Shown: positions 45,766-54,721 of the stretch, piece after piece
Position numbering within the stretch: the first letter of the stretch is position 1
How the letters are laid out: each line of letters starts with the position of its first letter
NCBI RefSeq assembly: GCF_000013045.1
Contig: NC_007677.1
Location: 2,046,001-2,110,000 of the forward strand
DNA: 64,000 bases
Direction: 5' to 3'
Source of the DNA: Salinibacter ruber DSM 13855
GTDB taxonomy: Bacteria > Bacteroidota > Rhodothermia > Rhodothermales > Salinibacteraceae
Program-made: the position numbers and the translations under genes
The notes under the pieces: generated by a model
Told to the model about the DNA's origin: nothing
Database searches by the model: none
What the model saw: the letters and a program-made list of their open reading frames with translations, nothing else

Positions 45766-45845
45766 TGCTTCGTTGCCCCGCCGATGCCTTCGTCCGCAAC
45801 GATTCTCAAACACCGGCTCGCCCCCGTTCTGTCCGCCATCGGTTC

Positions 45846-46868
45846 CTAAATCGAGATGACGACCTTCCCGAAGTGGGCCTGGTCGGCCTGGTACTGGTAG
45901 GCCTCCTGCGCCTCCTCCATCGGAAAGGTCCGGTCCACAACCGGCCGGATGTCGTTGGTCTGAATCGCGGCGTTCATAGCCGCGAAGGAGTCGCGCGGGT
46001 GGTCGATCGAGCCCACGTAAATGCCGTGGAGGTGCCCCCGGCGCTGCATGAGCATTTGCGGGTTCGGGTTCTCGTCCGCGTCGGTGAGCACCCCGATCAG
46101 TCCAATTTTGCCCTCCGGCGCCACGGCCTGGAAGGAGCGCCCCAGTGTACCGGTGCCCCCCACCTCGACCACGCAATCCACCCCTTCCCCGTCGGTCCGC
46201 TCTAGAACGGGCTCGTGCCAGTCGGGCGTGCGCTCGTAGTTGATGGTCTCGTCGGCCCCGAGGGCACGGGCGCGCTCCAACTTGTCGTCGCTCGACGAGG
46301 TGATGAACGTACGGGCGCCGGCCGCCTTAGCAAACTGGAGGGCAAAGATGGACACCCCGCCCGTCCCCAACATCAGAACTGTCTGACCGGGCTGAACGGG
46401 CGTGCCCGCCCCGAAGAGGGCGTGCCAGGCCGTGTGGGCCGCGCACGGCAACGTGGCGGCCTCCTCGAAGGAAAGGGAGTCGGGCACGGGCAGGAGGCCG
46501 CTTTCGTGGAAGACCTGGAACTCCGACAGGGTGCCATCGAGCGGAGCGCCGAGGGCCTGCCGGGGGGCCGAGGGCGGGGCATCGGGCGGTACCTGCGAGA
46601 AGGTATTCACCACCCGGTCGCCCTCTTCGAAGCGCGTCACCCCCTCTCCCACAGCATCTACAACCCCGGCCCCGTCCGAGAGCGGGATGACGGGTGCGTC
46701 CTGCTGGGCCGGATACGTCCCCCAGGCAATTGACAGATCCCGGTAGTTGATGGACGCGGCCCGGAGTCGCACGCGCACCTGCCCCGGGCCGGGCGCCGGG
46801 CGCGGACGCTCCGTGGGCTCCAGGGCGTCGAAGGCGTCGCCGGTGGGGTCGAGCTCAATGGCATCCAT
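45846..46868 (-). CDS. MDR-superfamily NAD(P)-dependent alcohol dehydrogenase/quinone oxidoreductase
   Basis: 340 residues from ATG 46868 (MDAIELDPTGDAFDALEP). The N-terminal catalytic domain has VRVRLRAASINYRDLSIAWGTYP and IPLSDGAGVVDAVGEGVTRFEEGDRV. The Rossmann domain has GQTVLMLGTGGVSIFALQFAKAAGARTFITSSSDDKLERARALGADETINY. The classical catalytic-zinc Cys is replaced around INYRD, as in the zinc-free quinone oxidoreductase branch. The substrate is unknown. It diverges from an Old Yellow Enzyme homologue, with two matching palindromes in the shared 289-base region, so co-regulation by an electrophile- or quinone-sensing repressor is plausible. Confidence 0.85.
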   Translation of the reverse strand: MDAIELDPTGDAFDALEPTERPRPAPGPGQVRVRLRAASINYRDLSIAWGTYPAQQDAPVIPLSDGAGVVDAVGEGVTRFEEGDRVVNTFSQVPPDAPPSAPRQALGAPLDGTLSEFQVFHESGLLPVPDSLSFEEAATLPCAAHTAWHALFGAGTPVQPGQTVLMLGTGGVSIFALQFAKAAGARTFITSSSDDKLERARALGADETINYERTPDWHEPVLERTDGEGVDCVVEVGGTGTLGRSFQAVAPEGKIGLIGVLTDADENPNPQMLMQRRGHLHGIYVGSIDHPRDSFAAMNAAIQTNDIRPVVDRTFPMEEAQEAYQYQADQAHFGKVVISI

Positions 46869-47015
46869 AAGAGAAACTGTACCTATGAGGGGAAAGCCGA
46901 CTGCGGGCGAAGCGGAAACCCATCGCGGCAACGTCCGGCCCACACCGCTCGGCATGGACACTGAACGGGGCACGATTGGGGTTTTGCTCACAATGACAGG
47001 CTCAATGAAGGGCCT

Positions 47016-47033
47016 CTGGAATGATCGTTCCAG
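47016..47033. promoter_or_regulatory. Operator candidate, palindrome copy 1
   Basis: CTGGAATGATCGTTCCAG, an 18-bp inverted repeat with one mismatched pair. It shares the pattern CTGGAAYGWWCGTTYCAG with copy 2 at 47085. Confidence 0.65.
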
Positions 47034-47084
47034 ATTGACCGCATCTTTGTCCATGCGGAGACCCTGCGAAATTGCGCACACGAA

Positions 47085-47102
47085 CTGGAACGTACGTTTC
47101 AG
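47085..47102. promoter_or_regulatory. Operator candidate, palindrome copy 2
   Basis: CTGGAACGTACGTTTCAG, the second 18-bp copy, 69 bases centre to centre from copy 1. It ends two bases before the possible -35 of the rightward gene. Confidence 0.65.
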
Positions 47103-47104
47103 AA

Positions 47105-47132
47105 TTGGAGTACATGGCATCGGTATTACACT
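47105..47132 (+). promoter_or_regulatory. Candidate promoter of the Old Yellow Enzyme gene
   Basis: TTGGAG (47105-47110), a 16-base spacer, TACACT (47127-47132), with the GTG start at 47158. The match is moderate. Its place beside palindrome copy 2 supports it. Confidence 0.4.
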
Positions 47133-47157
47133 CATATGCACCAATCCTCTTTTCCTC

Positions 47158-48309
47158 GTGGCTTCTCCCCTCTTCGACGACTTGGACCTTGGCCCCCTTC
47201 CCCTTCCGCACCGCGTGGCGATGGCGCCGCTCACCCGCAACCGGGCGGCGGCGGGCAACGTGCCCACCGAGATGAACGCCGAGTACTACCGCCAGCGCGC
47301 CGATGCCGCCTTCATCGTGAGCGAGGCCACGCAGGTGGCGCCGAAGGGCCAGGGCTACCCGCGCACGCCCGGCATCCATTCCGACGCGCAGGTCGAGGGC
47401 TGGAAAGCGGTCACCGACGCGGTCCACGACGCCGGCGGGCGCATCTTCCTGCAGCTCTGGCACGTGGGGCGCATCTCGCACTCCCTGTACCACGACGGCG
47501 AGAAGCCGGTGGCCCCGTCCCCCATTCCGGCCGAGGGGGAGGTCATCACGCCGGAGTTGGAGATGACGTCATTCGAGACGCCGCGCGCCCTGGAGACGGA
47601 GGAAGTGCCCGAGGTGGTGGAGCAGTACCGCCGGGGCGCCGAGAATGCTCAGCGGGCCGGGTTCGACGGTGTGGAGATCCACGGGGCGAACGGGTACCTC
47701 ATCGACCAATTCCTTCGCTCCGGCACCAACGACCGCGCCGACCGCTACGGGGGATCGCTCGACAACCGCCTGCGCTTTCTGCGTGAGGTGATGGCCGCCG
47801 TGACGGACGTGTGGACGTCGGACCGGGTGGGCGTGCGCCTCTCGCCCCTGGCCCCCATTCACGGCATCTACGACGACACGCCGGAGGCCACCTTCCGTGG
47901 GGCGGCGGCGACCGCCAACGACCACGATCTCGCCTACGTCCACCTCGTGGAGCCGGACGCCCCCAAGCCGCCCGTGGCCGGCGACGGAGACGCGGCCGAT
48001 GTCTTCGGCGCAATCCGGGAGGCCTTCGACGGGGCCCTCGTCGCCAACGGCAACTACGACACCGACTCCGCCACCGACGCCATCGAGCGCGGGTACGCGG
48101 ACCTCGTCGCATTCGGGCGCGCCTTCCTGGCCAACCCCGACCTGCCCCGGCGCCTGAAGGAAGGCCTGCCCATCAACGTCCCCGACGAGGACACCTTCTA
48201 CAACGGCGACGAGCACGGGTACACGGACTACCCGACCTGGGAGGAGCTCCAGAACGGCGTCTCGTTCGACACCCTCGACGCCCTTTCGGAGCTCAAGGCG
48301 CGCGGCTGA
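47158..48309 (+). CDS. Old Yellow Enzyme family NADH:flavin oxidoreductase (alkene reductase)
   Basis: An FMN-dependent ene-reductase for alpha,beta-unsaturated carbonyls or nitro compounds. 383 residues from GTG 47158, because MASPLFDDLDLGPLPLPHRVAMAPLTRNRA is where homologues start; the frame is open well upstream but that part is not conserved. FMN and substrate residues are visible in IFLQLWHVGRISH, the His-Asn pair in VEIHGANGYLIDQF, DRYGGSLDNRLRFLREV, RLSPLAPIHG, ANGNYD and LVAFGRAFLANPDLPRRL. It diverges from the MDR oxidoreductase and is followed by pirin after 44 bases, which may be co-transcribed. Confidence 0.93.
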   Translation: MASPLFDDLDLGPLPLPHRVAMAPLTRNRAAAGNVPTEMNAEYYRQRADAAFIVSEATQVAPKGQGYPRTPGIHSDAQVEGWKAVTDAVHDAGGRIFLQLWHVGRISHSLYHDGEKPVAPSPIPAEGEVITPELEMTSFETPRALETEEVPEVVEQYRRGAENAQRAGFDGVEIHGANGYLIDQFLRSGTNDRADRYGGSLDNRLRFLREVMAAVTDVWTSDRVGVRLSPLAPIHGIYDDTPEATFRGAAATANDHDLAYVHLVEPDAPKPPVAGDGDAADVFGAIREAFDGALVANGNYDTDSATDAIERGYADLVAFGRAFLANPDLPRRLKEGLPINVPDEDTFYNGDEHGYTDYPTWEELQNGVSFDTLDALSELKARG

Positions 48310-48353
48310 CCGATCCTCCCCATCCTTCCACCCTCTTCCCAATTCCCTGCCCC

Positions 48354-49127
48354 ATGACCACGCCAGAGACATCCGCCCCTGAGTCCCCCACCATTCGCCT
48401 CCGCCGCAGTGACGAGCGGGGCTTCGAGGACATGGGGTGGACCGACAACTGGATGACCTTCTCGTTCGCGGACTACCACGACCCGGACTGGATGCACTTC
48501 GGGCCGCTGCGGGTGATGGTGGAGAACCACATCCAGCCCCACGAAGGATTCTCGGCGCACCCACACCGCGACGCGGAGATCCTCACGTACGTCTCGTCGG
48601 GCACGCTGACCCACGGCGACGACCAGGGCCACGAGGCCGGCATCTCGGCTGGGGAAATGCAGCTCATCAGCGCCGGGAGCGAGGGCATGGTCCACTCCGA
48701 GGAGAACCACCACGACGTGGTGGAGCAAAACTACCAGATGTGGCTCATCCCGGATCGGGCCGGGACCGACTTTGCCTACCACGAGCGCGGGTTCTCGCCC
48801 GACGAGCGGCAGGGCCAGTTCCGCTGCTACGTGGCCCCGTATACGTCCGAGACGGCCGGGCCGGACGGTCCGATGCCCGTGAACACCGACGCTTACGTCT
48901 ACGCCGGCCTATTCGAGGCGGGCGATCGGGTCGAACACGCCCTGGCCCGGAACCGTGGGGCCTGGGTCCAGGTGGTGGAGGGCGAGGTGGAGGTCGCCGG
49001 CGTCACCCTCCAGAGCGGCGACGGGGCCGGGATTGCCGACACCGACGCGCTTCACTTTGCGTTCGGGGCCGAGACCGAGGCGCTGCTCTTCGACTTGGGC
49101 ATGGACGTGCCCCTCCTCTGGACGTAA
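48354..49127 (+). CDS. Pirin family protein
   Basis: 257 residues from ATG 48354. A bicupin with the pirin N-terminal metal site. The His residues lie in GFSAHPHRDAEILTYVSSGTLTHGDDQGHEAG and the Glu in the MVHSEEN block, as in quercetinase-type pirins. The C-terminal cupin (AWVQVVEGEVEVAGVTLQSGDGAGI) is present. Pirins are iron-binding redox sensors or quercetin 2,3-dioxygenases; the role here is unknown. It follows the Old Yellow Enzyme gene closely on the same strand, so both may answer to the same electrophile or redox signal. Confidence 0.92.
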   Translation: MTTPETSAPESPTIRLRRSDERGFEDMGWTDNWMTFSFADYHDPDWMHFGPLRVMVENHIQPHEGFSAHPHRDAEILTYVSSGTLTHGDDQGHEAGISAGEMQLISAGSEGMVHSEENHHDVVEQNYQMWLIPDRAGTDFAYHERGFSPDERQGQFRCYVAPYTSETAGPDGPMPVNTDAYVYAGLFEAGDRVEHALARNRGAWVQVVEGEVEVAGVTLQSGDGAGIADTDALHFAFGAETEALLFDLGMDVPLLWT

Positions 49128-49216
49128 GTCAGGGACCCTGAGCCGGCCTCTCGCCCGGGAAGATTCGTGCCCCGCGCGTGCCTCCGTCCTCGCGTCGCCG
49201 GAGTGGGGACGGTGCA

Positions 49217-49426
49217 TCAGAGCCAGTGGAACGACCCGAGCCAGACGCAGGCGCCCGCGAACAGCAACATGGCCCCCGACACCAGGTCCGGCACGTGGGT
49301 CATCCAGACCCCTTCCTCGTTCGTGTGTGACCGTCCCGCAATCCCACGCCGGACGAAGTCGCCCCCAAAGTACAGGAGCACGCAGCCGAGGGCGTTCATG
49401 CACGCGAAGACGACGGGATCGTCCAT
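49217..49426 (-). CDS. Possible small two-TM membrane protein
   Basis: 69 residues from ATG 49426 (MDDPVVFACMNALGCVLLYFG). Two hydrophobic segments (VVFACMNALGCVLLYFGGDFV and LVSGAMLLFAGACVWLGSF) flank a basic, polar loop. It lies 100 bases downstream of icmF on the same strand. No family is recognised. The composition, with Cys, Met and Phe in clear TM blocks, is unlike the Arg-rich shadow frames around it, which is the main support. Confidence 0.5.
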   Translation of the reverse strand: MDDPVVFACMNALGCVLLYFGGDFVRRGIAGRSHTNEEGVWMTHVPDLVSGAMLLFAGACVWLGSFHWL

Positions 49427-49526
49427 CTCGATGGGCCGCGTCTGAAGGGCTCGGGCAGCGGGTGCGCCTCTCGCCGGGCCGTGGAGTGCCTTCCGGGAGG
49501 TCGGGAGGCGGCACGGCAACGGAGCC

Positions 49527-52500
49527 CTACATATTCCGCCGGTACTCCCCACCCACCTCGAAGAGCGCCTCGGTAATCTGCCCGAGGGAGCAGTACTTGA
49601 CCGCCTCCATCAGCACCTCGAACGTATTCTCCCCGTCCCGGGCCGCCGTTTTCAGCTCGGCGATTGCGGCCTCGTTCTTGTCGGCGTAGCGCTCCTGGAA
49701 CGCCTTCAGGTTGTGGAGCTGGTGCTGCTTCTCGTCGTCGGACGAGCGCATGAGGTCCACCTCTTCGGTCCCCGACGCGTCGTCGTCCTCGTCGCGCAGG
49801 AAGGTGTTGACGCCCACCACCGGGCGGTCGCCGGAGTGCTTCGACTCCTCCAGCTTCATCGACTCCTGCTGGATCTTGCCCCGCTGGTACATCGACTCCA
49901 TCGCCCCGAGCACGCCGCCGCGGTTGTTCAGGCGCTCGAACTCGTGCAGCACGGCCTCCTCCACGAGGTCCGTCAGCTCCTCAATGATGTACGACCCCTG
50001 CAGCGGGTTCTCGTTCTTCGTCATTCCCAGCTCCTTGTTGATGATGAGCTGGATCGCGATGGCGCGCCGCACGCTCTCCTCCGTCGGCGTGGTGATGGCC
50101 TCGTCGTAGGCGTTGGTGTGGAGGGAGTTGCAGTTGTCGTAGACCGCCATGAGCGCCTGCAGCGTGGTGCGGATGTCGTTAAACTGAATCTCCTCCGCGT
50201 GCAGGCTGCGGCCGGAGGTCTGGATGTGGTACTTGAGCTTCTGGCTGCGCTCGTTGGCGCCGTAGAGCTCCTTCATCGCCACCGCCCAGATGCGCCGCGC
50301 CACCCGCCCGATGACGCTGTACTCCGGGTCCATCCCGTTCGAGAAGAAGAACGAGAGGTTCTGGGCAAAGTCGTCGATGTCCATGCCCCGGCTCAGGTAG
50401 TACTCCACGTACGTGAAGCCGTTGGCCAGGGTGAAGGCCAGCTGCGTGATCGGGTTGGCGCCGGCCTCGGCGATGTGGTAGCCGGAGATGGAGACGGAGT
50501 AGTAGTTGCGGACGTCCCAGTCGATGAAGTACTGCTGGATGTCGCCCATCAACCGGAGGGCGAAGTCCGTGGAGAAGATGCAGGTGTTCTGGGCCTGGTC
50601 CTCCTTCAGGATGTCGGCCTGTACCGTGCCCCGGACCGTGTGGAGGGTGTCGGCCTTGATCTCCTCGTACGTCTCGCGGTCGAGGACGCCCCACTCCACG
50701 AGCTCTTCGCCGCTGGTGCCGAGCAGGCCCAGCCCGCTGCCGTCGTGGGTTTCCGGCAGCTCGTCCTCCCGGCCGTCCGGCCCGTACGGCACGTACTCGG
50801 GGCGGTCGTCGCCCAGGTGGTCGTCGATCGCCGCCTCCACCTCCTCCCACCGGCCCTCCTCGCGCAGGTGCTTCTCCACCTGCTGGTCGATGGCCGCGTT
50901 GAAGAACATCGCCATCAGCATCGGCGCCGGGCCGTTGATGGTCATCGACACGCTCGTCTTGCGGTCGCAGAGGTCGAAGCCCGAGAAGAGCTTCTTCATG
51001 TCGTCGAGCGTGCAGATGGACACCCCGGCGTTGCCGACCTTCCCGTAGATGTCGGGGCGTTCGGCGGGGTCGCGGCCGTAGAGGGTGACGCTGTCGAAGG
51101 CCGTGGAGAGGCGGTTCGCCTCGTCCCCCTGCGACACGAGGTGGAAGCGGCGGTTCGTACGCTCGGGCGACCCTTCGCCCGCAAACTGACGGGTCGGCAT
51201 CTCCCCCTCCCGCTTGAACGGAAAGACGCCCGCCGTGAAGGGGAAGTAGCCGGGCAGGTTCTCGGTGAGGGCAAACTCCAGCCGCTCCCCCGGGGCGTCG
51301 GTCTGCGGCAGGGCGACGCGCGGGATTTGGGTGCCGCTCAGGCTCTCGCGGTAGAGCGGCACCGTAAAGTCGCGGCCCCGCACCGTGTAGGTAAACTCGT
51401 CCTGCCGGTACTCGTCGGCCAGGTCGTCCCAGTTCTCCAAGATCTCCTTGCACCGCTTGTCGAGCTTGTCCCACCAGTGGGCCTCCATCTCGTCGAGCCG
51501 GCCGGCAATCTGGTCCTGGTCCTCCGGCGCCCAGTCTTCCACCTGCTGGCGCGCGCCCTTTGCCTCCCCCCACTTCCGGGCGTACTCCACCTGCCGCTCT
51601 ACCCAGTCGTGGTACGCGTCGCATGTTTCCGCAATCTCGCCGAGGTAGCGCTGCCGGTCCGGCGGGATGATGGCCACCTCGGACGGGTCCGGCTCGGGCA
51701 CCTCGTCCGCGTCGTACGTGCCCGACTCGCGCTCGAAGTCGAAGTTTGCGTTCAGGCGGTCGAGCAGGCCGAGGTAGAGGCGCGTAACCCCGGGGTCCCC
51801 AAAGCGGGAGGCCATCGTCGGGTAGACCGGCATCTCTTCGGGGTCCTCATCGAACCGCATCCGGTTGCGTTGCACCTGCTTCCGCACGTCGCGCAGGGCG
51901 TCCTCCGACCCCCGCTTCTCAAACTTGTTGATCGCCACGAAGTCGGCGAGGTCCAGCATGCCGATCTTCTCCAGCTGCGTCGGCGCGCCGAAGTCGTGGG
52001 TCATCACGTAGAGCGTCAGGTCCGTGAGGTCCACGATCTCCGTGTCGCTCTGCCCAATTCCCGCCGTCTCCACGAGAATCAGGTCGAAATCCGCCGCCTG
52101 GCACACTCCGATCGCCTCCTTCAGGGCCTCCGTGGTGGTGCGGTTCGCCGCCCGCGTCGCGAAGGAGCGCATGTAGACCCGGTCCGCGTTCGTCCCGTAG
52201 ATCGCGTTCATGCGGATGCGGTCGCCCAGCAGCGCCCCCCCGGTGCGCCGCCGCGTCGGGTCCACCGACAGGACGGCCAGCTCCAGGTCGTCGTGGTCGT
52301 TCAGAAACCGCCGCACGAGCTCGTCGGTCAGCGTCGACTTCCCGGCGCCCCCGGTCCCTGTGATCCCCAGCGTTGGAACGTTGGAACGTTCAACGTTCAA
52401 CGTTTCAACGTCCATCTTTTCAGGACTCCCGTCTCCTCGCGGGTCGCCGTCCACAGACTGCGATTCGGCCTCCTGCTCGGCGCCAACAACGACTGCCGCC

Positions 52501-53036
52501 CGCTCCGGCTCCGGCGCCTCCACGCGGGTCAGGTTGCGGGCCACGGTTCGAGGGTCCCGCATCGGGACGTCGTCCGGCACGTGGAACTCGGCGTCCACGA
52601 CCGGGAAGTCGCACGCCTCCACCATGTCGTTGATCATCCCCTGGAGCCCCATGTCCATCCCCTCGTCCGGCGAATAGATGTGGGCGATGCCGTAGTCCTC
52701 CAGCTCTTCTTTCTCCTCGGCCACGATGACGCCACCGCCCCCGCCGTACACGCGCACGTGCTCCGCGCCCCGTTCCTCGAGCAGGTCGTGCATGTACTTG
52801 AAGTACTCCATGTGCCCCCCCTGATAGCTCGACACGGCAATGCCCTGCGCATCTTCCTCAATGGCCGTGTCCACGATCTCCTGCACCGAGCGGTTGTGGC
52901 CGAGGTGGATCACCTCCGCGCCCGTCTGCTGCAGGATGCGGCGCATGATGTTGATCGCCGCGTCGTGCCCGTCGAACAGACTCGTGGCGGTGACGAACCG
53001 AACCGGATGGGTGGGCTGATAGCGGTCGACGTCCAT
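49527..53036 (-). CDS. icmF: IcmF-type fused acyl-CoA mutase (B12 domain, G-protein chaperone, mutase)
   Basis: Adenosylcobalamin-dependent carbon-skeleton isomerase with a built-in GTPase chaperone. 1169 residues. Residues 1-~140 bind B12 ([38 protein letters not shown]). Residues ~222-430 are a MeaB/ArgK-like G domain: Walker [10 protein letters not shown] (Lys233), [36 protein letters not shown]. Residues ~550-1140 form the mutase TIM barrel ([71 protein letters not shown]). FPFKREGE in place of the methylmalonyl-CoA mutase RPWT-type loop indicates isobutyryl/butyryl- or related acyl-CoA. The linker at ~208-222 is built from a DNA repeat. Confidence 0.93.
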   Translation of the reverse strand: MDVDRYQPTHPVRFVTATSLFDGHDAAINIMRRILQQTGAEVIHLGHNRSVQEIVDTAIEEDAQGIAVSSYQGGHMEYFKYMHDLLEERGAEHVRVYGGGGGVIVAEEKEELEDYGIAHIYSPDEGMDMGLQGMINDMVEACDFPVVDAEFHVPDDVPMRDPRTVARNLTRVEAPEPERAAVVVGAEQEAESQSVDGDPRGDGSPEKMDVETLNVERSNVPTLGITGTGGAGKSTLTDELVRRFLNDHDDLELAVLSVDPTRRRTGGALLGDRIRMNAIYGTNADRVYMRSFATRAANRTTTEALKEAIGVCQAADFDLILVETAGIGQSDTEIVDLTDLTLYVMTHDFGAPTQLEKIGMLDLADFVAINKFEKRGSEDALRDVRKQVQRNRMRFDEDPEEMPVYPTMASRFGDPGVTRLYLGLLDRLNANFDFERESGTYDADEVPEPDPSEVAIIPPDRQRYLGEIAETCDAYHDWVERQVEYARKWGEAKGARQQVEDWAPEDQDQIAGRLDEMEAHWWDKLDKRCKEILENWDDLADEYRQDEFTYTVRGRDFTVPLYRESLSGTQIPRVALPQTDAPGERLEFALTENLPGYFPFTAGVFPFKREGEMPTRQFAGEGSPERTNRRFHLVSQGDEANRLSTAFDSVTLYGRDPAERPDIYGKVGNAGVSICTLDDMKKLFSGFDLCDRKTSVSMTINGPAPMLMAMFFNAAIDQQVEKHLREEGRWEEVEAAIDDHLGDDRPEYVPYGPDGREDELPETHDGSGLGLLGTSGEELVEWGVLDRETYEEIKADTLHTVRGTVQADILKEDQAQNTCIFSTDFALRLMGDIQQYFIDWDVRNYYSVSISGYHIAEAGANPITQLAFTLANGFTYVEYYLSRGMDIDDFAQNLSFFFSNGMDPEYSVIGRVARRIWAVAMKELYGANERSQKLKYHIQTSGRSLHAEEIQFNDIRTTLQALMAVYDNCNSLHTNAYDEAITTPTEESVRRAIAIQLIINKELGMTKNENPLQGSYIIEELTDLVEEAVLHEFERLNNRGGVLGAMESMYQRGKIQQESMKLEESKHSGDRPVVGVNTFLRDEDDDASGTEEVDLMRSSDDEKQHQLHNLKAFQERYADKNEAAIAELKTAARDGENTFEVLMEAVKYCSLGQITEALFEVGGEYRRNM
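52371..52413. repeat. CGTT-based 7-8 bp repeat array inside icmF
   Basis: On the plus strand the units CGTTGGAA, CGTTGGAA, CGTTCAA, CGTTCAA and CGTTTCAA follow each other (52371-52408), with a partial CGTCC after them. Read on the icmF strand they encode [14 protein letters not shown] (residues 209-222), just ahead of the G domain. Confidence 0.85.
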
Positions 53037-53352
53037 GGGACAAGGGCGTTGTGTGCGAAATCCGAGGAAGGGGATGAGGGGACCAGGAAGCGCTTCCGTA
53101 AGGGGCTACGGGCAGTGCAAAGACACGTTGCATACATCTTCCCCGTTCCACGAAGCGCCCGCGTCCGTGCGCCGCCCCCGAACCACGGGTCGAGTGCACA
53201 CACTCGGAATCCGTGCCCCACCCCCCCCTCGTTCTCAGCCGGAGTTCCTCTTCTCCGGGAACCCCTTCGCCCCTGTGTCGTCCGTGCAACGAGACGCCGC
53301 CCGACGCGTCTCGCCTCGCATCCCCTCTCTCGACCAAGCCTCTCGTCGTCCC
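53037..53352. other. Divergent intergenic region between icmF and the NAD(P)-binding protein
   Basis: 316 bases that should hold both promoters. A perfect 12-bp palindrome GGAAGCGCTTCC lies at 53086-53097, 50 bases upstream of icmF. No cobalamin-riboswitch elements were recognised. An in-frame ATG-containing extension of the rightward gene reaches into this region. Confidence 0.45.
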
Positions 53353-54138
53353 GTGGCCAAACTCGTCGTTCCCGGCGGCAATGGGTTCATCGGCACCGAA
53401 ATCTGCCGCGTCGCCGTGCAAAACGGGCACGAGGTGGCCGCCTTCGGGCGCACCGGCCGGCCCGCCCTCACGCCCGCCCGGCACCCCTGGGTCCAGGACG
53501 TGGAGTGGCGCGCGGCCGACGTGTTCGCCCCGGACGCCTGGCGGGATCTGCTCGACGGCGCCGACGCGGTGGTCCACACCATCGCCACCATCCGCGAGCA
53601 TCCCGATCGCAACGTCACGTTCGACCGCGTGAACGCGGAGTCGGCCCTCCGTGCGGCCGAGGCGGCGGTCGCGGCCGACGTCGGCGCCGTTGTCTTTCTG
53701 TCGGTGCGCGACAAGCCGCCCCTCGTCCCCTACGCGTTCCTGTCGGCCAAGCGCCGGGCCGAGCGGGCCCTTCGCGAAGACCACCCTTCGCTCCGGACCG
53801 TGACGCTCTGCCCCAATCTCGTCTACGGAGCCCGCAAGACGGGCACGCCGACGCTCGCGGCCGTCCTCAATCAGGCCCAGGGCATGCGGCCCCATCCGTA
53901 CGCCACGGCCGAGGGCCGGCCGCTGCCCGTCGAGTTCGTGGCGGCCGCCGCCGTCCAGGCCGCCGTCACCTCGACGATGGAGGGCACCCTCACGGTGCCC
54001 CAGATCGACGACATCGGGCGCACGAGCGGGCTCGTCGACCCAAACGCCGCATCCACGCCCTCCCTCGCGCCCCTGTTGGTGGGCCTGGGTGGCACCGCCC
54101 TCGGGGCCTGGCTCCTCCGCCGGTGGCGGGCCTCGTAG
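53353..54138 (+). CDS. NAD(P)-binding Rossmann (extended SDR, NDUFA9-like) protein
   Basis: 261 residues from GTG 53353 (MAKLVVPGGNGFIGTEICRVAVQNG), where the Rossmann strand begins. The nucleotide motif is GGNGFIG, the acidic strand VEWRAADVF, then ADAVVHTIATI, a Lys-containing helix YAFLSAKRRAERAL (YxxxK-like arrangement), and LCPNLVYGARKTG. A C-terminal TM helix LLVGLGGTALGAWLLRRW suggests membrane attachment, as in proteins of the complex I NDUFA9/atypical SDR group. The substrate is unknown. Longer upstream starts are possible but include basic, non-conserved sequence. It diverges from icmF. Confidence 0.8.
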   Translation: MAKLVVPGGNGFIGTEICRVAVQNGHEVAAFGRTGRPALTPARHPWVQDVEWRAADVFAPDAWRDLLDGADAVVHTIATIREHPDRNVTFDRVNAESALRAAEAAVAADVGAVVFLSVRDKPPLVPYAFLSAKRRAERALREDHPSLRTVTLCPNLVYGARKTGTPTLAAVLNQAQGMRPHPYATAEGRPLPVEFVAAAAVQAAVTSTMEGTLTVPQIDDIGRTSGLVDPNAASTPSLAPLLVGLGGTALGAWLLRRWRAS

Positions 54139-54193
54139 CGTCCTCGGTCGCCCCCGGATCGCCCTCTAGAATTCGGTCCGCTCCGCGTGGGCG

Positions 54194-54721
54194 CTACGAG
54201 GCGGGCGCCGCGTCGGAGACCGGCGGCGGCGCCTCCGTCGACTCCGCCCCGAGCGCGAGAATGACGCGCCGCTCCAGTGTGCGCTTCAGGTGGAGGATGT
54301 CCTCCTCCTCCCCCTGATCGATGTACATGGTGTGGATGTAAAGGTACTCCCGGTCCTCCGACACGTCGAGGCTCAGCGTGCCCGGCGTCAGCGAGATGAG
54401 GTTTGCGAAGAGAGTGATCCCCAGGTCCGACCGCACGGACAGCGGCACGGCGAGGATGCCCGCCCGCATGCGGTAGCCCGGCGTGATCGTCTCCCAGGCC
54501 ACCCGGACGCTCGAGTTGATAAGCTCCTTCACGAAGAAGCCCGCCAGGGACGCCTTGTACCAGATGCGCTGGTCGTAGCTGGCCTCCCCGAGCAGGGGCC
54601 GCAACAGCCGAAGCACCCCGTAGGCGAGGACGAAGCCGAGCGCAAAGTTAGCGAGCGTGAACGCGCCCTGTACGGCCGTCCACACCAGGGCGAGGACCAG
54701 CGTCAGCAGCAGATTTTTCAT
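54194..54721 (-). CDS. mrpE: Mrp Na+/H+ antiporter subunit E
   Basis: 175 residues from ATG 54721. MrpE layout: two N-terminal TM segments (LLLTLVLALVWTAVQGAFTLANFALGFVLAYGVLRLL), then GFFVKELINSSVRVAWETITPGYRMRAGILAVPL, and SDLGITLFANLISLTPGTLSLDVSEDREYLYIHTMYID, where the family signature TPGT.(s/l)D is clear. The C-terminus is acidic. The start lies inside mrpD, giving a 74-base overlap on a different frame, so translation is likely coupled. It is the last gene of the Mrp operon. MrpE is needed for full antiporter assembly in known systems. Confidence 0.92.
   Translation of the reverse strand: MKNLLLTLVLALVWTAVQGAFTLANFALGFVLAYGVLRLLRPLLGEASYDQRIWYKASLAGFFVKELINSSVRVAWETITPGYRMRAGILAVPLSVRSDLGITLFANLISLTPGTLSLDVSEDREYLYIHTMYIDQGEEEDILHLKRTLERRVILALGAESTEAPPPVSDAAPAS

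Noticed and set aside
53037-53352. Cobalamin riboswitch upstream of icmF
   Set aside because: No B12-box-like sequence or plausible multi-stem fold could be recognised by eye.
49713-54317. 1534-residue plus-strand open frame
   Set aside because: Runs antisense through the whole icmF gene, with Val/His/Arg-rich composition and no domain; icmF on the minus strand is certain.
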